NCBI RefSeq assembly: GCF_014649535.1
Contig: NZ_BMTF01000004.1
Span: 362,900-426,899 of the forward strand
Source of the DNA: Streptomyces gelaticus
GTDB lineage: Bacteria; Actinomycetota; Actinomycetes; Streptomycetales; Streptomycetaceae
Length of the DNA: 64,000 nucleotides
Reading direction: 5' to 3'
Part shown: one piece after another, positions 47,092-55,305 of the stretch
Layout: each line of letters opens with the position of its first letter
Numbering within the stretch: position 1 is the stretch's first letter
Translations under genes and position numbers: made by a program
Notes under the pieces: model-generated
What the model saw: the letters and a program-made list of their open reading frames with translations, nothing else
Databases searched by the model: none
Told to the model about the DNA's origin: nothing

Positions 47092-49092
47092 GTGACTGGT
47101 GGCGGGGGCTGGGGAAGCGGAAGCGCGGGCCACATACCACCGCGGAACGGAGGTGGTGGTTCCGGAGCGGGCAGTGGCGTGTTCTTTGCGCTGACCCGCA
47201 GCTGGGCGGCCGGCGCGCTGGTCTACATCGCCGCCGGGTATCTGGTGTCGCGCGGGCTGGTCGAACTGCTGGCCAGCGACGAGCGGCTGACGAGCTTCGG
47301 CTGGCGCCTGGCCCTGATCCACGTACCCAACATGATCACGACCGTCCTCACGGTCCTGGCATCCGCCCGCGTCCTGCCCGAGGAACACCGGGAGTCGCGG
47401 CTGCTGACCCTCACCGCCGCCCTCACCGTCCCGCTGGCCGCGCTCGTCTACGGACTGGCGGTGTCCTGGCATCTGGTGGACGTCGAGGGCACGTTGATGC
47501 CGCTCGTCTCGCTGGCGACCGGCGCGGCGGCGGGGCTGGCCGTGGACCGGCTCCTGGACGACCGCGCGGACGAGCCGGAGCCCGCCCCGTACCAGCCGTA
47601 CTCCTGGCGGGACGGCGGCGCCACCGCCATGGAGTACCTCGGGGTGGTCGTCCTCGTCGTCACGCTGATCGGCGCGATGTCCATGGCGGGGGTCGGCGGC
47701 CAGATCGGCGAGCGCATCCGCTGCGCCATCAGCTCGCTGGGCGGCGGCGGTGGCAGCTGCTCCACGGGCGGCGGCGACACCACCGCGAAACCGAAGACGG
47801 ACGCCGACTACGAGCCCAAGATGTGCCAGGTCTCCAGCATCTCCGACACCGTCGGCGGCAAGGTCAAGATCGGCTGGTTCGAGTGGGGCAACGAGTACGG
47901 CTTCCAGCAGAAGGTCAGCCAGGCCAAGACGGATGTGAACGGCGACGGCAAGGTCGACGAGAACGACAAGCTGGTCTACATGACGTTCACGGACGCCGCC
48001 TCGGCCGGTGCCACCGCCAGCACCCCCGGCGTCAAGCTCGGAAAGCTGGGCAAGGCGGATGTGGACGTCGGCGGGGGCATCAAGATCACCAACGGTGACA
48101 CCTGGGTCTTCAAGAGCGAGGAAGAAGCCCAGAAGATGCGGGACGACATCGAAGAAATGAAGATGTGGGAGACCTCCACCAAGTACAGCGGCGGCTACGG
48201 CGGCGGCTGGTACTCCGGGATGAAGTGGGCCGACAAGAAGAAGGACGTCGAGAAGAAGATCGGGGACAAGAAGATCTCCTACTCGACCATCGGTCTCAAC
48301 GTCTACGCGGACGGCGGACTCTCCATCAGCGCGGGCGACGAGGCCAAGCTCGGCGCGAAGCTCGGCGGCAAGGCGAAGTTCTCCCCCGAGGTGACCATCA
48401 CCAAGGACGACGTCAACGGCAACGAGTCGTATACGTACACCGCCAAGCTCGAACTGGAGGGCAAGGTCGGCGGTTCGGCCGGCTCGCTGGGCGGCACGGC
48501 CTCCGCGAAGGACAGCCGGACCGGGGCTATCACCGTCACCCGTGACCAGAAGACCGGCAAGATCGTCCGCATCGACATGACCCAGACCATCGAGAACGGC
48601 TCGACGACCGACAAGGGCGACATCAGCGGCGACAACGGCAAGAAGGACGGGGACAAGCGCGGCGGCAAGGGCAGCATCTCCGACTCCTCCGGCGACACCG
48701 GTATCGAGGTCCAGACGAACTCGATCGTCTTCGGCAAGGACACCGACAAGGCCACCGAGGACAAGCGGGCCATCGCCGAGCAGTGGCTGGACGGCTCCGG
48801 CAACAACACCGCCCCGTTCGAGTACATGTTCGGCGACCACTCCCTGGAGCAGAAGCCCACCGGGACCGACCCCTTCGACCAGCTGATGTACCAGGACGGG
48901 CTGTCGAGCAAGATGAAGTACAACGGTCAGACGGACGCCCAGGAGTTCGGCTTCGAGGTCTCGCTCGGCATGAGTCTGGGATTCTCCATCTCCGACGAGC
49001 ACAAGAAGGAGACACTGACGGACGCGGAGTTCCTCGGTGCTCCGCAGGGCGACAAGCGCTCGTACCTTCCGTACAGCTACTGCGCGAAGTAG
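47092..49092 (+). CDS. Large membrane protein with internal Flp-pilin-type motif and unknown exported domain
   Basis: A 666-residue protein. After a Gly-rich lead come about four membrane helices (between residues 30 and 160). Then a short hydrophilic stretch precedes the motif DGGATAMEYLGVVVLVV: G176 followed by four residues and E181-Y182, exactly the Flp/type III prepilin pattern. The hydrophobic helix continues to about 205 and is followed by C211 and C223. The rest, about 440 residues, is hydrophilic and Lys/Asp/Gly-rich. It includes an EF-hand-like loop (DVNGDGKVDEND, 281-292) and no domain I can name. GTG at 47092 follows GGGGAGGAAGAAC. A lipoprotein gene follows 45 bp downstream. Confidence 0.8.
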   Translation: MTGGGGWGSGSAGHIPPRNGGGGSGAGSGVFFALTRSWAAGALVYIAAGYLVSRGLVELLASDERLTSFGWRLALIHVPNMITTVLTVLASARVLPEEHRESRLLTLTAALTVPLAALVYGLAVSWHLVDVEGTLMPLVSLATGAAAGLAVDRLLDDRADEPEPAPYQPYSWRDGGATAMEYLGVVVLVVTLIGAMSMAGVGGQIGERIRCAISSLGGGGGSCSTGGGDTTAKPKTDADYEPKMCQVSSISDTVGGKVKIGWFEWGNEYGFQQKVSQAKTDVNGDGKVDENDKLVYMTFTDAASAGATASTPGVKLGKLGKADVDVGGGIKITNGDTWVFKSEEEAQKMRDDIEEMKMWETSTKYSGGYGGGWYSGMKWADKKKDVEKKIGDKKISYSTIGLNVYADGGLSISAGDEAKLGAKLGGKAKFSPEVTITKDDVNGNESYTYTAKLELEGKVGGSAGSLGGTASAKDSRTGAITVTRDQKTGKIVRIDMTQTIENGSTTDKGDISGDNGKKDGDKRGGKGSISDSSGDTGIEVQTNSIVFGKDTDKATEDKRAIAEQWLDGSGNNTAPFEYMFGDHSLEQKPTGTDPFDQLMYQDGLSSKMKYNGQTDAQEFGFEVSLGMSLGFSISDEHKKETLTDAEFLGAPQGDKRSYLPYSYCAK

Positions 49093-49137
49093 CGGTACGG
49101 GAAGCACCAACCGCGCACGACGAAGAGGCGATAGGCG

Positions 49138-49722
49138 ATGACGACGACCAAGAAGACGTACCGGACCATCGGCGCGACCGCTGCCGCCGCCATCGGCTTC
49201 GCCCTGCTCACCGGCTGCGGCGGTGACTCCGCCGCACTCCCGGAGGGCTGGAGCAAGCTCGACACCAAGAGCCTCTCCGTCGGCTACCCCGGGAACAAGG
49301 GCTACAAGGAGCAGCCCGAGGCCGACCGGGCCGAGGCCAACGCGGCCGTCGCGCTCAAGGAGGAGGGCGGGCTGCGCACCGGAATGGTCTCCGTGCAGCT
49401 CGACTTCGCCACGGGCGTGGACAGCGCCGCCGAGGCGGCGTCCGCGGCGGGCGCCGGCATCGGTCTCGGCGCGACCCGCAAGGGAACCGAAGAGGTGCGG
49501 CTCGCGGGCGCGGAGAGCGCCCGCGAGGCACGCCGGATCGACTACGAGTTCACGTCGAGCGGCGAGGAGCGGACCCCGGCGCCGGGCACCCGGATGACGG
49601 GGGTCGTGGTGGCGGGTGTCGATTCGAAGGACGTGCCGTTCGCGGTCCGGATCAACGCGGTGAAGGGCTCGCTGAGCGCGCAGGACCTCGACGCGTTCGT
49701 CGACTCGATCACCGTCAAGTAG
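49138..49722 (+). CDS. Putative lipoprotein downstream of the pilin-like gene
   Basis: A 194-residue exported lipoprotein: basic start (TTTKKTYR), hydrophobic core, and lipobox LLTGC at about residue 28, followed by GGDSAALPEGWSKLD. The folded domain has alternating strands (LSVGYPGNKGY, MVSVQLDFATGVD, RRIDYEFTSSGEE, GVVVAGVDSKDVPFAVRI) and ends with DLDAFVDSITVK, a pattern seen in many actinobacterial lipoproteins of the PsbP-like or LpqN type. Function is unknown. Its tight spacing suggests co-transcription with the pilin-like gene, so it could be an accessory or immunity factor; that is only inferred from position. Confidence 0.75.
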   Translation: MTTTKKTYRTIGATAAAAIGFALLTGCGGDSAALPEGWSKLDTKSLSVGYPGNKGYKEQPEADRAEANAAVALKEEGGLRTGMVSVQLDFATGVDSAAEAASAAGAGIGLGATRKGTEEVRLAGAESAREARRIDYEFTSSGEERTPAPGTRMTGVVVAGVDSKDVPFAVRINAVKGSLSAQDLDAFVDSITVK

Positions 49723-49742
49723 CGGACCGGGAGCGCTCGTCC

Positions 49743-50192
49743 ATGCAGATCCTGCCCGGCGGCACGGCCACGTTCCTGCTGCTGTTCGGCCTGCTCCTCG
49801 GCGCGTTCGCGGTCCGTTCCGCGCTGCGCCTGAACCGGGTGCTGCGGCTGGTGCGGCGCGGCGAACACGCCGAGGGGCGGTGCGCGGACCGCCGGACGGT
49901 CGACCGGGGGCCGGGCATGGAGCGGAGTTACGCCACCGAGTACGTCTTCGCGTTCCGCACCCGCGACGGCCGCGAGATCGAGTTCACCGACCATGCCCCG
50001 GGCCCGTTCGGCTTCGAGGTCGGGGCGCCGGTCCGGGTCAGCTACGACCCGGCGGACCCGGCACGGAAGGCCACGGTGGCCGGGCCGGGGGCGTGGGGTC
50101 CGGTGCTGATGCCCGCGGTGTTCGCCATCGTGCTCGGGGCGTTCGCGGTGGGGCTGCTGCTGGGGTTCGCGGCGATGCGGGGATGGCTCTGA
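49743..50192 (+). CDS. DUF3592-type membrane protein
   Basis: A 149-residue protein with a helix at each end (about 8-28 and 122-146) and a small extracytoplasmic or cytoplasmic beta domain between. The central sequence RRGEHAEGRCADRR, EYVFAFRTRDGREIEF and VGAPVRVSYDPADPARKA is typical of DUF3592. Function is unknown. ATG at 49743 is 20 bp after the lipoprotein stop, so it is probably the third gene of the same operon. It converges on the immunity-like gene, with 37 bp between stops. Confidence 0.8.
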   Translation: MQILPGGTATFLLLFGLLLGAFAVRSALRLNRVLRLVRRGEHAEGRCADRRTVDRGPGMERSYATEYVFAFRTRDGREIEFTDHAPGPFGFEVGAPVRVSYDPADPARKATVAGPGAWGPVLMPAVFAIVLGAFAVGLLLGFAAMRGWL

Positions 50193-50229
50193 GCGCTGCC
50201 CGCGTGCGCCGGGGCGGCGGGGCCGGAGA

Positions 50230-50958
50230 TCAGAACCTGTCGCGGTCGAAAGGCTCCGGGAGCGGCGTCAGCGCCCCTGCCGCCCGCAGCCGTGCGTTCG
50301 CCTCGATGACCGTGTCGATGTCCGGGGACTCCGTACCGCCACGGGTGAGGTCGATGACCAGTCCACCGTGTGCGGTGCGGACGTACGTTCCGGGCAGATC
50401 GTCGGGGGCGAGGGCGGCCCGGCCGGCCGAGAGGAAGACCGCACGGCCGCAGCGGGGGTCGGAGTTGTCCAGGTCGAATCGTTTGCCCACCGCCCGGAAC
50501 TGGGGCCTGTTGTACACCTGCCCGGCGTCGATCTGCCAGTGCTCCGCGAGGATGCGCAGGTACTCCGGAGCACGCCGGATCACCTCCGCGGTTTCGTCCA
50601 CCTCGCGCGACAGGAAGGCGAGCGAGACGTAGTTCAACGCGTAGCGCGAAGTACTGCCCGGGTGAATCGCCATGGACACACGCGGCGCCGCGGGGTTGTG
50701 CGCCCACAGCGATGTCGTGTAGCCCACCACATCGAGGTCGGGGCCCGTGTTCTTCCGCTCGATGTACTCCGCAAGTACGGGGGCCGAGGTCTCCAGCACG
50801 GGATCGGACGGGCGGTCGTCAACGGCCTCGTGCCATACGTCGAACGTCGGACCGTCGATGTCCTTGAGCGCGGTGAGCGTGCCGGACCAGCGTTCGGCGA
50901 TGGCCGGCACGGCTTCCCCACGAGGGCCCCACAAGCCGTTCACTACGACGTCCAGCAC
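50230..50958 (-). CDS. Imm52-like immunity protein
   Basis: A 242-residue cytoplasmic protein lying 58 bp downstream of the toxin gene on the same strand. Its N-terminus, VVVNGLWGPRGEAVPAIAERW, with a WGPR-E signature, then GTLTALKDIDGPTFDVW, resembles the Imm52 family, known partners of Tox-REase-5 toxins. The rest has no transmembrane or signal segment, as expected for a factor that neutralises a nuclease in the producing cell. GTG at 50958 is chosen since GAGGGAGAAC lies just upstream. The family call is from pattern recognition, and the genomic partner supports it. Confidence 0.72.
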   Translation of the reverse strand: MLDVVVNGLWGPRGEAVPAIAERWSGTLTALKDIDGPTFDVWHEAVDDRPSDPVLETSAPVLAEYIERKNTGPDLDVVGYTTSLWAHNPAAPRVSMAIHPGSTSRYALNYVSLAFLSREVDETAEVIRRAPEYLRILAEHWQIDAGQVYNRPQFRAVGKRFDLDNSDPRCGRAVFLSAGRAALAPDDLPGTYVRTAHGGLVIDLTRGGTESPDIDTVIEANARLRAAGALTPLPEPFDRDRF

Positions 50959-51016
50959 GACACGTTCTCCCTCGGGTCTCAGGCCTCGGTTCGCGATTCG
51001 CCGCCCCGTCCGGCGC

Positions 51017-53413
51017 TCAGCCGACCACGTCCGCCGGGGTGGGTACCACCGTAACCTTGATGCCCCGGTCCTCGAACATCTTCTCCGCCGCGGCGGCAAC
51101 GTCCGGATCGGAGATGTGCCACTCGACCGGCTTGCCGCGCGCCGCGTCGAGCTGCCGGGTCGCCTGGTCCGCCCACCGGTCGGCGATCTTCTGGGTGAGC
51201 CTTCCGGTGTCGGCGTTGTAGAAGTCCGAGCCCGTGTACCCGTACTTCGCCTCCAGGTAGGTGCCCCGCGAGGAGTCCCAGCCGTCGAAGTCGACCGGCT
51301 TGCCCGTGAGCTTGTCCAGCGGCACCTGGTACTCCTTGCCGCGGCCCACCTTGGAGATCTGCTCCTGGTAGCGGGCGCCCATCTCGCTCGCGTAGCTGAA
51401 GACGCCCGGCCTGATCTCCGCCCAGTTCCCGTCGCCACCGTCCTTCGCCCCGGTCGTCGGGTCCTTCAGGTCCTCGTACCAGGCCGGCTTGGGCTGCTGC
51501 TGGGCGCGCTCCATCCCCTGCCTCCGCTTCGCCGCGGCGGCGGCCTTCTTCGCCTCGTCGGCCAGTCGCTGGGCCTCGTCGGCGGCGGCCTTGTCCTCCG
51601 GGTCGACGTCGCCGCAGTCCTTCGCGAAGAACCCGACGGGTACGGAGGTGGATGGCGCGGCGACGGCGCCGGTACCGGAGCCGGACAGCCCGATGCCCGC
51701 GCCGCTGCCGTACGGGACCCGGACGCGACCGCCCATCCCGACGGTGCAGCCCTTGAGACCGGCTTTCTCGGCGGCGTCGTCGGCGTGCCGCTGCGCTTCC
51801 TCCGCGGCCTTCTCCGCGGCCGTGACGTCGCCCGCCTTGGCGGCCTTCTTCGCCTTGTTCGCGGCCTCGCCCGCCTTCTCGGCGACTTCGCCCAGCTTGC
51901 CGAGTTTCCCGAGCTTGCCCAGCTTTCCGAGCTTGCCGACGAGCTTGGCCTCGCCGTAGCCCGGGATGAACAGCGAGCCGATGTTCCAGAGGCCGGTACC
52001 GATCGCCTGGCCCTCGTCGCCGTTCTTCCACATGTCCCGGACTTCGTCGCCGATGAACATGTCGTCGAGGACCTTGAGGCCGGTGCCGCCGGACGCCTTG
52101 GTCCAGTCCCAGACCGCGCCGAGGTAGTCGCCGTCGGACCACTTGTCCCCGGCGTCCTTGGAGTCCTGGCTCCACTTGTCGCCGAGGCTCTTGCCGTACT
52201 CCTTCAGGCCCTCCCAGGCCTTGACGGGGTGGAAGATCGTGTCGATCGTGCCCGTGATGTCGCCCCACAGCCCGTCGCCGATCAGGCCCTCGAAGAAGCC
52301 GCCGACCTGGTGGGCGGCGCAGGAGAAGAACGCGCCGACGCCCGAGGTGCAGCTCTCGTCGGACTTCCCGTCGTCGCCGTCGCCCGAGTCGTCCTGATCG
52401 TCGTCGCCGCCGTTCGGCTCCCCGGAGGTGTCCAGGTCGTCGCCACCGTCGTCGACCTGGATGGCGGGGTCACCCCCGCCGGCGCCCGCGGAGCTTCCGG
52501 AGGCGCCGGATTCGTTGCCCGCGCTGCCTGCCGAACCGGTTCCGCCGGAGGCATCGGTCCCCCCGGCCGTGTTGGAGCCCCCGGCCACGTCCGACCCACC
52601 GGAGCCGGAACCGGAACCAGCCGGGCCCGAGCCGCCGGAGTCCGTACCGCCCGCGGTCACCGATCCGCCCGAGTCCTTGCCACCGGACTGGGACGATCCG
52701 CCGGAATCCTTGCCCGGTCCCGCCTCCACATTGCTGCCGGGCGCGGGGCAGGCACTCCCGGTGAGCCGGCAGATCGCGTCCTGGAGCCCGCCGGTCAGCT
52801 GGGCGCCGATGCCCGTGACGACGAGCCCGCCGATGAGGGCCACGACGACCAGGACCATGCCGAGGTATTCCATCGCGGTCTGACCGGCGTCGTCCCGGCG
52901 CCACCTGATCATGCGCGCGATGCTGAACCGCCGGTGCGGCAGCCGCTGTTCCAGGGGCAGCTCGAACCATTCGCGCGAACTCGCCCGGAACAGCAGGACG
53001 ACGACCGCGACCGGCATCACCAGCTGCGTGACACCGCGCCCGCCCCCGTCCCCGCCCAGGTTCGCCAGCGCGCCGAAGGTGAGCCAGACGTGCACGGCGA
53101 GCAGCCCGCGCCAGACCCAGACGCCGCCGGTACGCACATACAGCGAGAGCACGAACGCGAGCACGCTCGGCAGCGCCGCGTACAGCAGCAGCCCGAGCAG
53201 CCGGCCGTCGACCTCGTCGATCGCCGACGCCACCGTCAGTACACCGATGCCGCCCAGCACGGCGGCCGCGAAGAGAAGCCGTACGAGGATCAGCACCGCC
53301 TGCAGCGGACGCGGCAGGGACTGCCTGCCCCCCGCCCGGCCCACGGCGGTACCCCCACCGGCGACACCTCCGCCGACGCCGCCCGCAACCGCAAATCCGC
53401 CTATGCCAGACAC
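51017..53413 (-). CDS. Pilin-motif polymorphic toxin with C-terminal Tox-REase-5 domain
   Basis: A 798-residue protein with the same build as the product of the 47.1-kb gene. There are about four N-terminal helices, then RRDDAGQTAMEYLGMVLVV, with G177 followed by four residues and E182-Y183, then C215 and C222. A Gly/Ser linker (about 225-330), an acidic stretch, a helical middle with a KLG repeat, and an Ala/Lys coiled coil follow. The last 150 residues match Tox-REase-5: MGARYQEQISKVGRGKEYQV, VDFDGWD (D708, D710) and YLEAKYGY (E721, K723), plus PVEWHISDP. It is predicted to cleave DNA. GTG 53413 (GGGGGAC upstream) is chosen; GTG 53446 is possible. Confidence 0.82.
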   Translation of the reverse strand: MSGIGGFAVAGGVGGGVAGGGTAVGRAGGRQSLPRPLQAVLILVRLLFAAAVLGGIGVLTVASAIDEVDGRLLGLLLYAALPSVLAFVLSLYVRTGGVWVWRGLLAVHVWLTFGALANLGGDGGGRGVTQLVMPVAVVVLLFRASSREWFELPLEQRLPHRRFSIARMIRWRRDDAGQTAMEYLGMVLVVVALIGGLVVTGIGAQLTGGLQDAICRLTGSACPAPGSNVEAGPGKDSGGSSQSGGKDSGGSVTAGGTDSGGSGPAGSGSGSGGSDVAGGSNTAGGTDASGGTGSAGSAGNESGASGSSAGAGGGDPAIQVDDGGDDLDTSGEPNGGDDDQDDSGDGDDGKSDESCTSGVGAFFSCAAHQVGGFFEGLIGDGLWGDITGTIDTIFHPVKAWEGLKEYGKSLGDKWSQDSKDAGDKWSDGDYLGAVWDWTKASGGTGLKVLDDMFIGDEVRDMWKNGDEGQAIGTGLWNIGSLFIPGYGEAKLVGKLGKLGKLGKLGKLGEVAEKAGEAANKAKKAAKAGDVTAAEKAAEEAQRHADDAAEKAGLKGCTVGMGGRVRVPYGSGAGIGLSGSGTGAVAAPSTSVPVGFFAKDCGDVDPEDKAAADEAQRLADEAKKAAAAAKRRQGMERAQQQPKPAWYEDLKDPTTGAKDGGDGNWAEIRPGVFSYASEMGARYQEQISKVGRGKEYQVPLDKLTGKPVDFDGWDSSRGTYLEAKYGYTGSDFYNADTGRLTQKIADRWADQATRQLDAARGKPVEWHISDPDVAAAAEKMFEDRGIKVTVVPTPADVVG

Positions 53414-53493
53414 GACGAGTCCCCCAGCTTGCCGGTGTAAGGCCACAGTTCAGCCACTCCACTCATCCGACCACACCGGCACCCTTCGGGGCA

Positions 53494-53509
53494 TGGGCCT
53501 CAGGGCCCA
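53494..53509. promoter_or_regulatory. 16-bp GGGCCCA motif upstream of the toxin gene
   Basis: TGGGCCT-CA-GGGCCCA lies 81 bp upstream of GTG 53413, between the toxin gene and the uncharacterised gene that ends at 53575. It has the same form as the sites at 42920, 46983 and 54312. Confidence 0.6.
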
Positions 53510-53574
53510 ATGCAAGGCTCAAAGGTGCCCAATACGAAGGAAGTCGGGGAGCAGCGACAGCTACGGGCCGGCTG

Positions 53575-54168
53575 CTACCGGACAGGCACCTCGCTCCCGA
53601 ACAGCATCCAGGGCGACTGGTCGTACGAGGCCACCCCCGCCAACTGCGGCTGCATCGCGGCGATCTCGTGCCGAACGGCCAGCGTGTCCGGCCAACTGTC
53701 GAAGTACGTGGTGCCGTTGATGACGACACCACTCCAGTCGGTCGCCACGGAGGCGCCCTCGCGGTCGACGACGAAACCGATGCAGAGCACGGAGGCCCGC
53801 CCTATCGCCTCCCTGATCGCCCTCGCGGCCACCTCCTGCTCGTCCGGGGTCAGCCGGCCGAAGCCGAATTCCAGGGCGACGACCCCGTCCCGCATCCGGC
53901 GGACGCGTGCCGGAACGTCGGTTCCGCTGTCCACCCACAACAGGAACTCGACGCTGTCGAGCCGTTGCAGTCCGGCCAGGAGCACGAGCTGCTCCCTGGT
54001 CACCCACGACGGGGTGCCGCGCGGACCGGGCCCCGGGCCGAGGAGCGTGACCCGCCTCGTGACCGGGTGGCTGAGCCGCAGCCCCGCCGCGTCGAGATCA
54101 CTGAAGAGCGACTCGGAGTCCGGGCGGCTCCAGCCGAGGTGGTACGAGTAGAAGAATCCGTCACTCAT
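53575..54168 (-). CDS. Uncharacterised protein upstream of the toxin gene
   Basis: A 197-residue soluble protein that I do not recognise. It begins SDGFFYSYHLGWSRPDSESL and has no signal or membrane segment. The centre has LRLSHPVTRRVTLLGPGPG and EFLLWVDSGTDVPARVRRM, which read as beta-strands, then LTPDEQEVAARAIREAIGRA as a helix. It ends WMLFGSEVPVR. The size, solubility and place directly upstream of a toxin gene on the same strand would fit a second immunity or accessory protein, but nothing in the sequence proves it. ATG 54168 is the start. Confidence 0.65.
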   Translation of the reverse strand: MSDGFFYSYHLGWSRPDSESLFSDLDAAGLRLSHPVTRRVTLLGPGPGPRGTPSWVTREQLVLLAGLQRLDSVEFLLWVDSGTDVPARVRRMRDGVVALEFGFGRLTPDEQEVAARAIREAIGRASVLCIGFVVDREGASVATDWSGVVINGTTYFDSWPDTLAVRHEIAAMQPQLAGVASYDQSPWMLFGSEVPVR

Positions 54169-54311
54169 CGACACATCACCCCATGCAAGACAGGTGGAGC
54201 GTGCAGTTCCAGATGCGTGCGGGCATGCCGGACAGGCGCTCGTTCCGGGCGCCGGCCAGGTGGCTCGCAGTTGGTCGTGCACGAGCCTAATGAGGGCCGG
54301 TCCCCGGGGCG

Positions 54312-54327
54312 TGGGCCCAGGGGCCCA
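54312..54327. promoter_or_regulatory. 16-bp GGGCCCA motif between the uncharacterised gene and the DinB gene
   Basis: TGGGCCC-AG-GGGCCCA, a perfect inverted repeat, lies 144 bp upstream of the minus-strand gene start at 54168 and 63 bp upstream of the plus-strand DinB ATG at 54391. It is the most symmetric of the four sites. Confidence 0.6.
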
Positions 54328-54390
54328 GGGGCGGGCCCCAATGGACAATTCGGTGGACAGGGGCCCTCCCGTCGCAGATCGTGTACGGCG

Positions 54391-54900
54391 ATGACACGCA
54401 CCGATTCGCCTCCCGCACGGGACGAGCGCACCCAGCTGGCCACCTTCCTCGACTACGTCCGCGACACCGCACGCGCGAAGTGCGAGGGCGTCTCGCCGGA
54501 CGACGCCCGCCGGGCCCCGCTGCCCGGCTCTCCCCTGATGACGATCGCCGGGCTGATCAACCACCTCAGCTGGGTCGAGTACTACTGGTTCGAGGTGGTC
54601 TTCCTCGGCGGTGAGGACGAAGGCCCTTGGACGGAGGAGGACCCCGACCGCGAGATGCGCATCGCGGTGGACATGCCGCTCGCCGATGTGCTGTCGCTGT
54701 ACGAGGAACGGACCACCCGCTACCGCGAGTTGGTCGCCTCCCACGACCTGGACACACCGGCCGCGCGCCCGCGCGGCAACGGCGACGGCGACCACCCCGA
54801 TCTGCGCTGGATCGTCCTGCATCTGATCGAGGAGACCGCCCGGCACAACGGCCACCTCGACCTGATCCGGGAGATCGTCGACGGCACCACCGGCGTGTAG
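54391..54900 (+). CDS. DinB family protein
   Basis: A 169-residue four-helix-bundle protein of the DinB/YfiT superfamily (mycothiol-dependent or related metalloenzymes). The metal-site histidines are in AGLINHLSWVEYYWFE (first His), and in RWIVLHLIEETARHNGHLDLIRE (two His separated by an 8-residue helix turn), split here for length over about residues 135-160. It probably binds a divalent metal; the substrate is unknown. ATG at 54391 is the start since ERTQLATFLDYVRD begins the first helix soon after. It stands downstream of a GGGCCCA motif. Confidence 0.88.
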   Translation: MTRTDSPPARDERTQLATFLDYVRDTARAKCEGVSPDDARRAPLPGSPLMTIAGLINHLSWVEYYWFEVVFLGGEDEGPWTEEDPDREMRIAVDMPLADVLSLYEERTTRYRELVASHDLDTPAARPRGNGDGDHPDLRWIVLHLIEETARHNGHLDLIREIVDGTTGV

Positions 54901-55305
54901 GACCCGTCCGCCGAACGGGGCACCCGCAACGGTGTTGCCTTTCCTGTAGCGCTCCTCGTCGAAGCCGGGCGGCCGTCCACCGCGTGAGCCTTTGCACCGG
55001 TGGGCGGCCTGGCTGTCGCTTTCCTCCGGGATGGTGTGCCGGATGCCAGGGCGGCGCAGGCTGTCCCGGCAGGCCCCGTTGCCCGCCGGCAGGAACGGCC
55101 GCAGCCGCTTGCTTCGCCCTGGTCACCCTTGATGGCGCGTGGACGGACACGGACACGGACGGCCACTGGGATCAAGCCAACCGCTACCTCGACGGCCTCG
55201 ACGCCGAGTCCGTCGTCATCGACGTACTCTGTCACTCCTGAGTCGTCAGACCGGGCCCACCCATAGAGGTCAGCCCGGCGGGGCCCATAATCGCCCGGAC
55301 AGGCT
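54901..55305. other. 405-bp gap with a start-less coding-like remnant
   Basis: No intact gene is present. At about 55112-55241 the plus strand reads LVTLDGAWTDTD, then WDQANRYLDGLDAESVV and IDVLCHS before a stop, which looks like the end of a real small protein. There is no ATG or GTG with a ribosome site in frame before it, and upstream codons look random. It may be the 3' remnant of a lost gene. The remainder shows nothing I can name. Confidence 0.35.

Noticed and set aside
46983..54327. Type VII (ESX) or T6SS route for the toxin
   Set aside because: There is no WXG100, LXG, PAAR, VgrG or signal peptide feature in the toxin or around it; the N-terminal part is multi-helix with a pilin-type motif.
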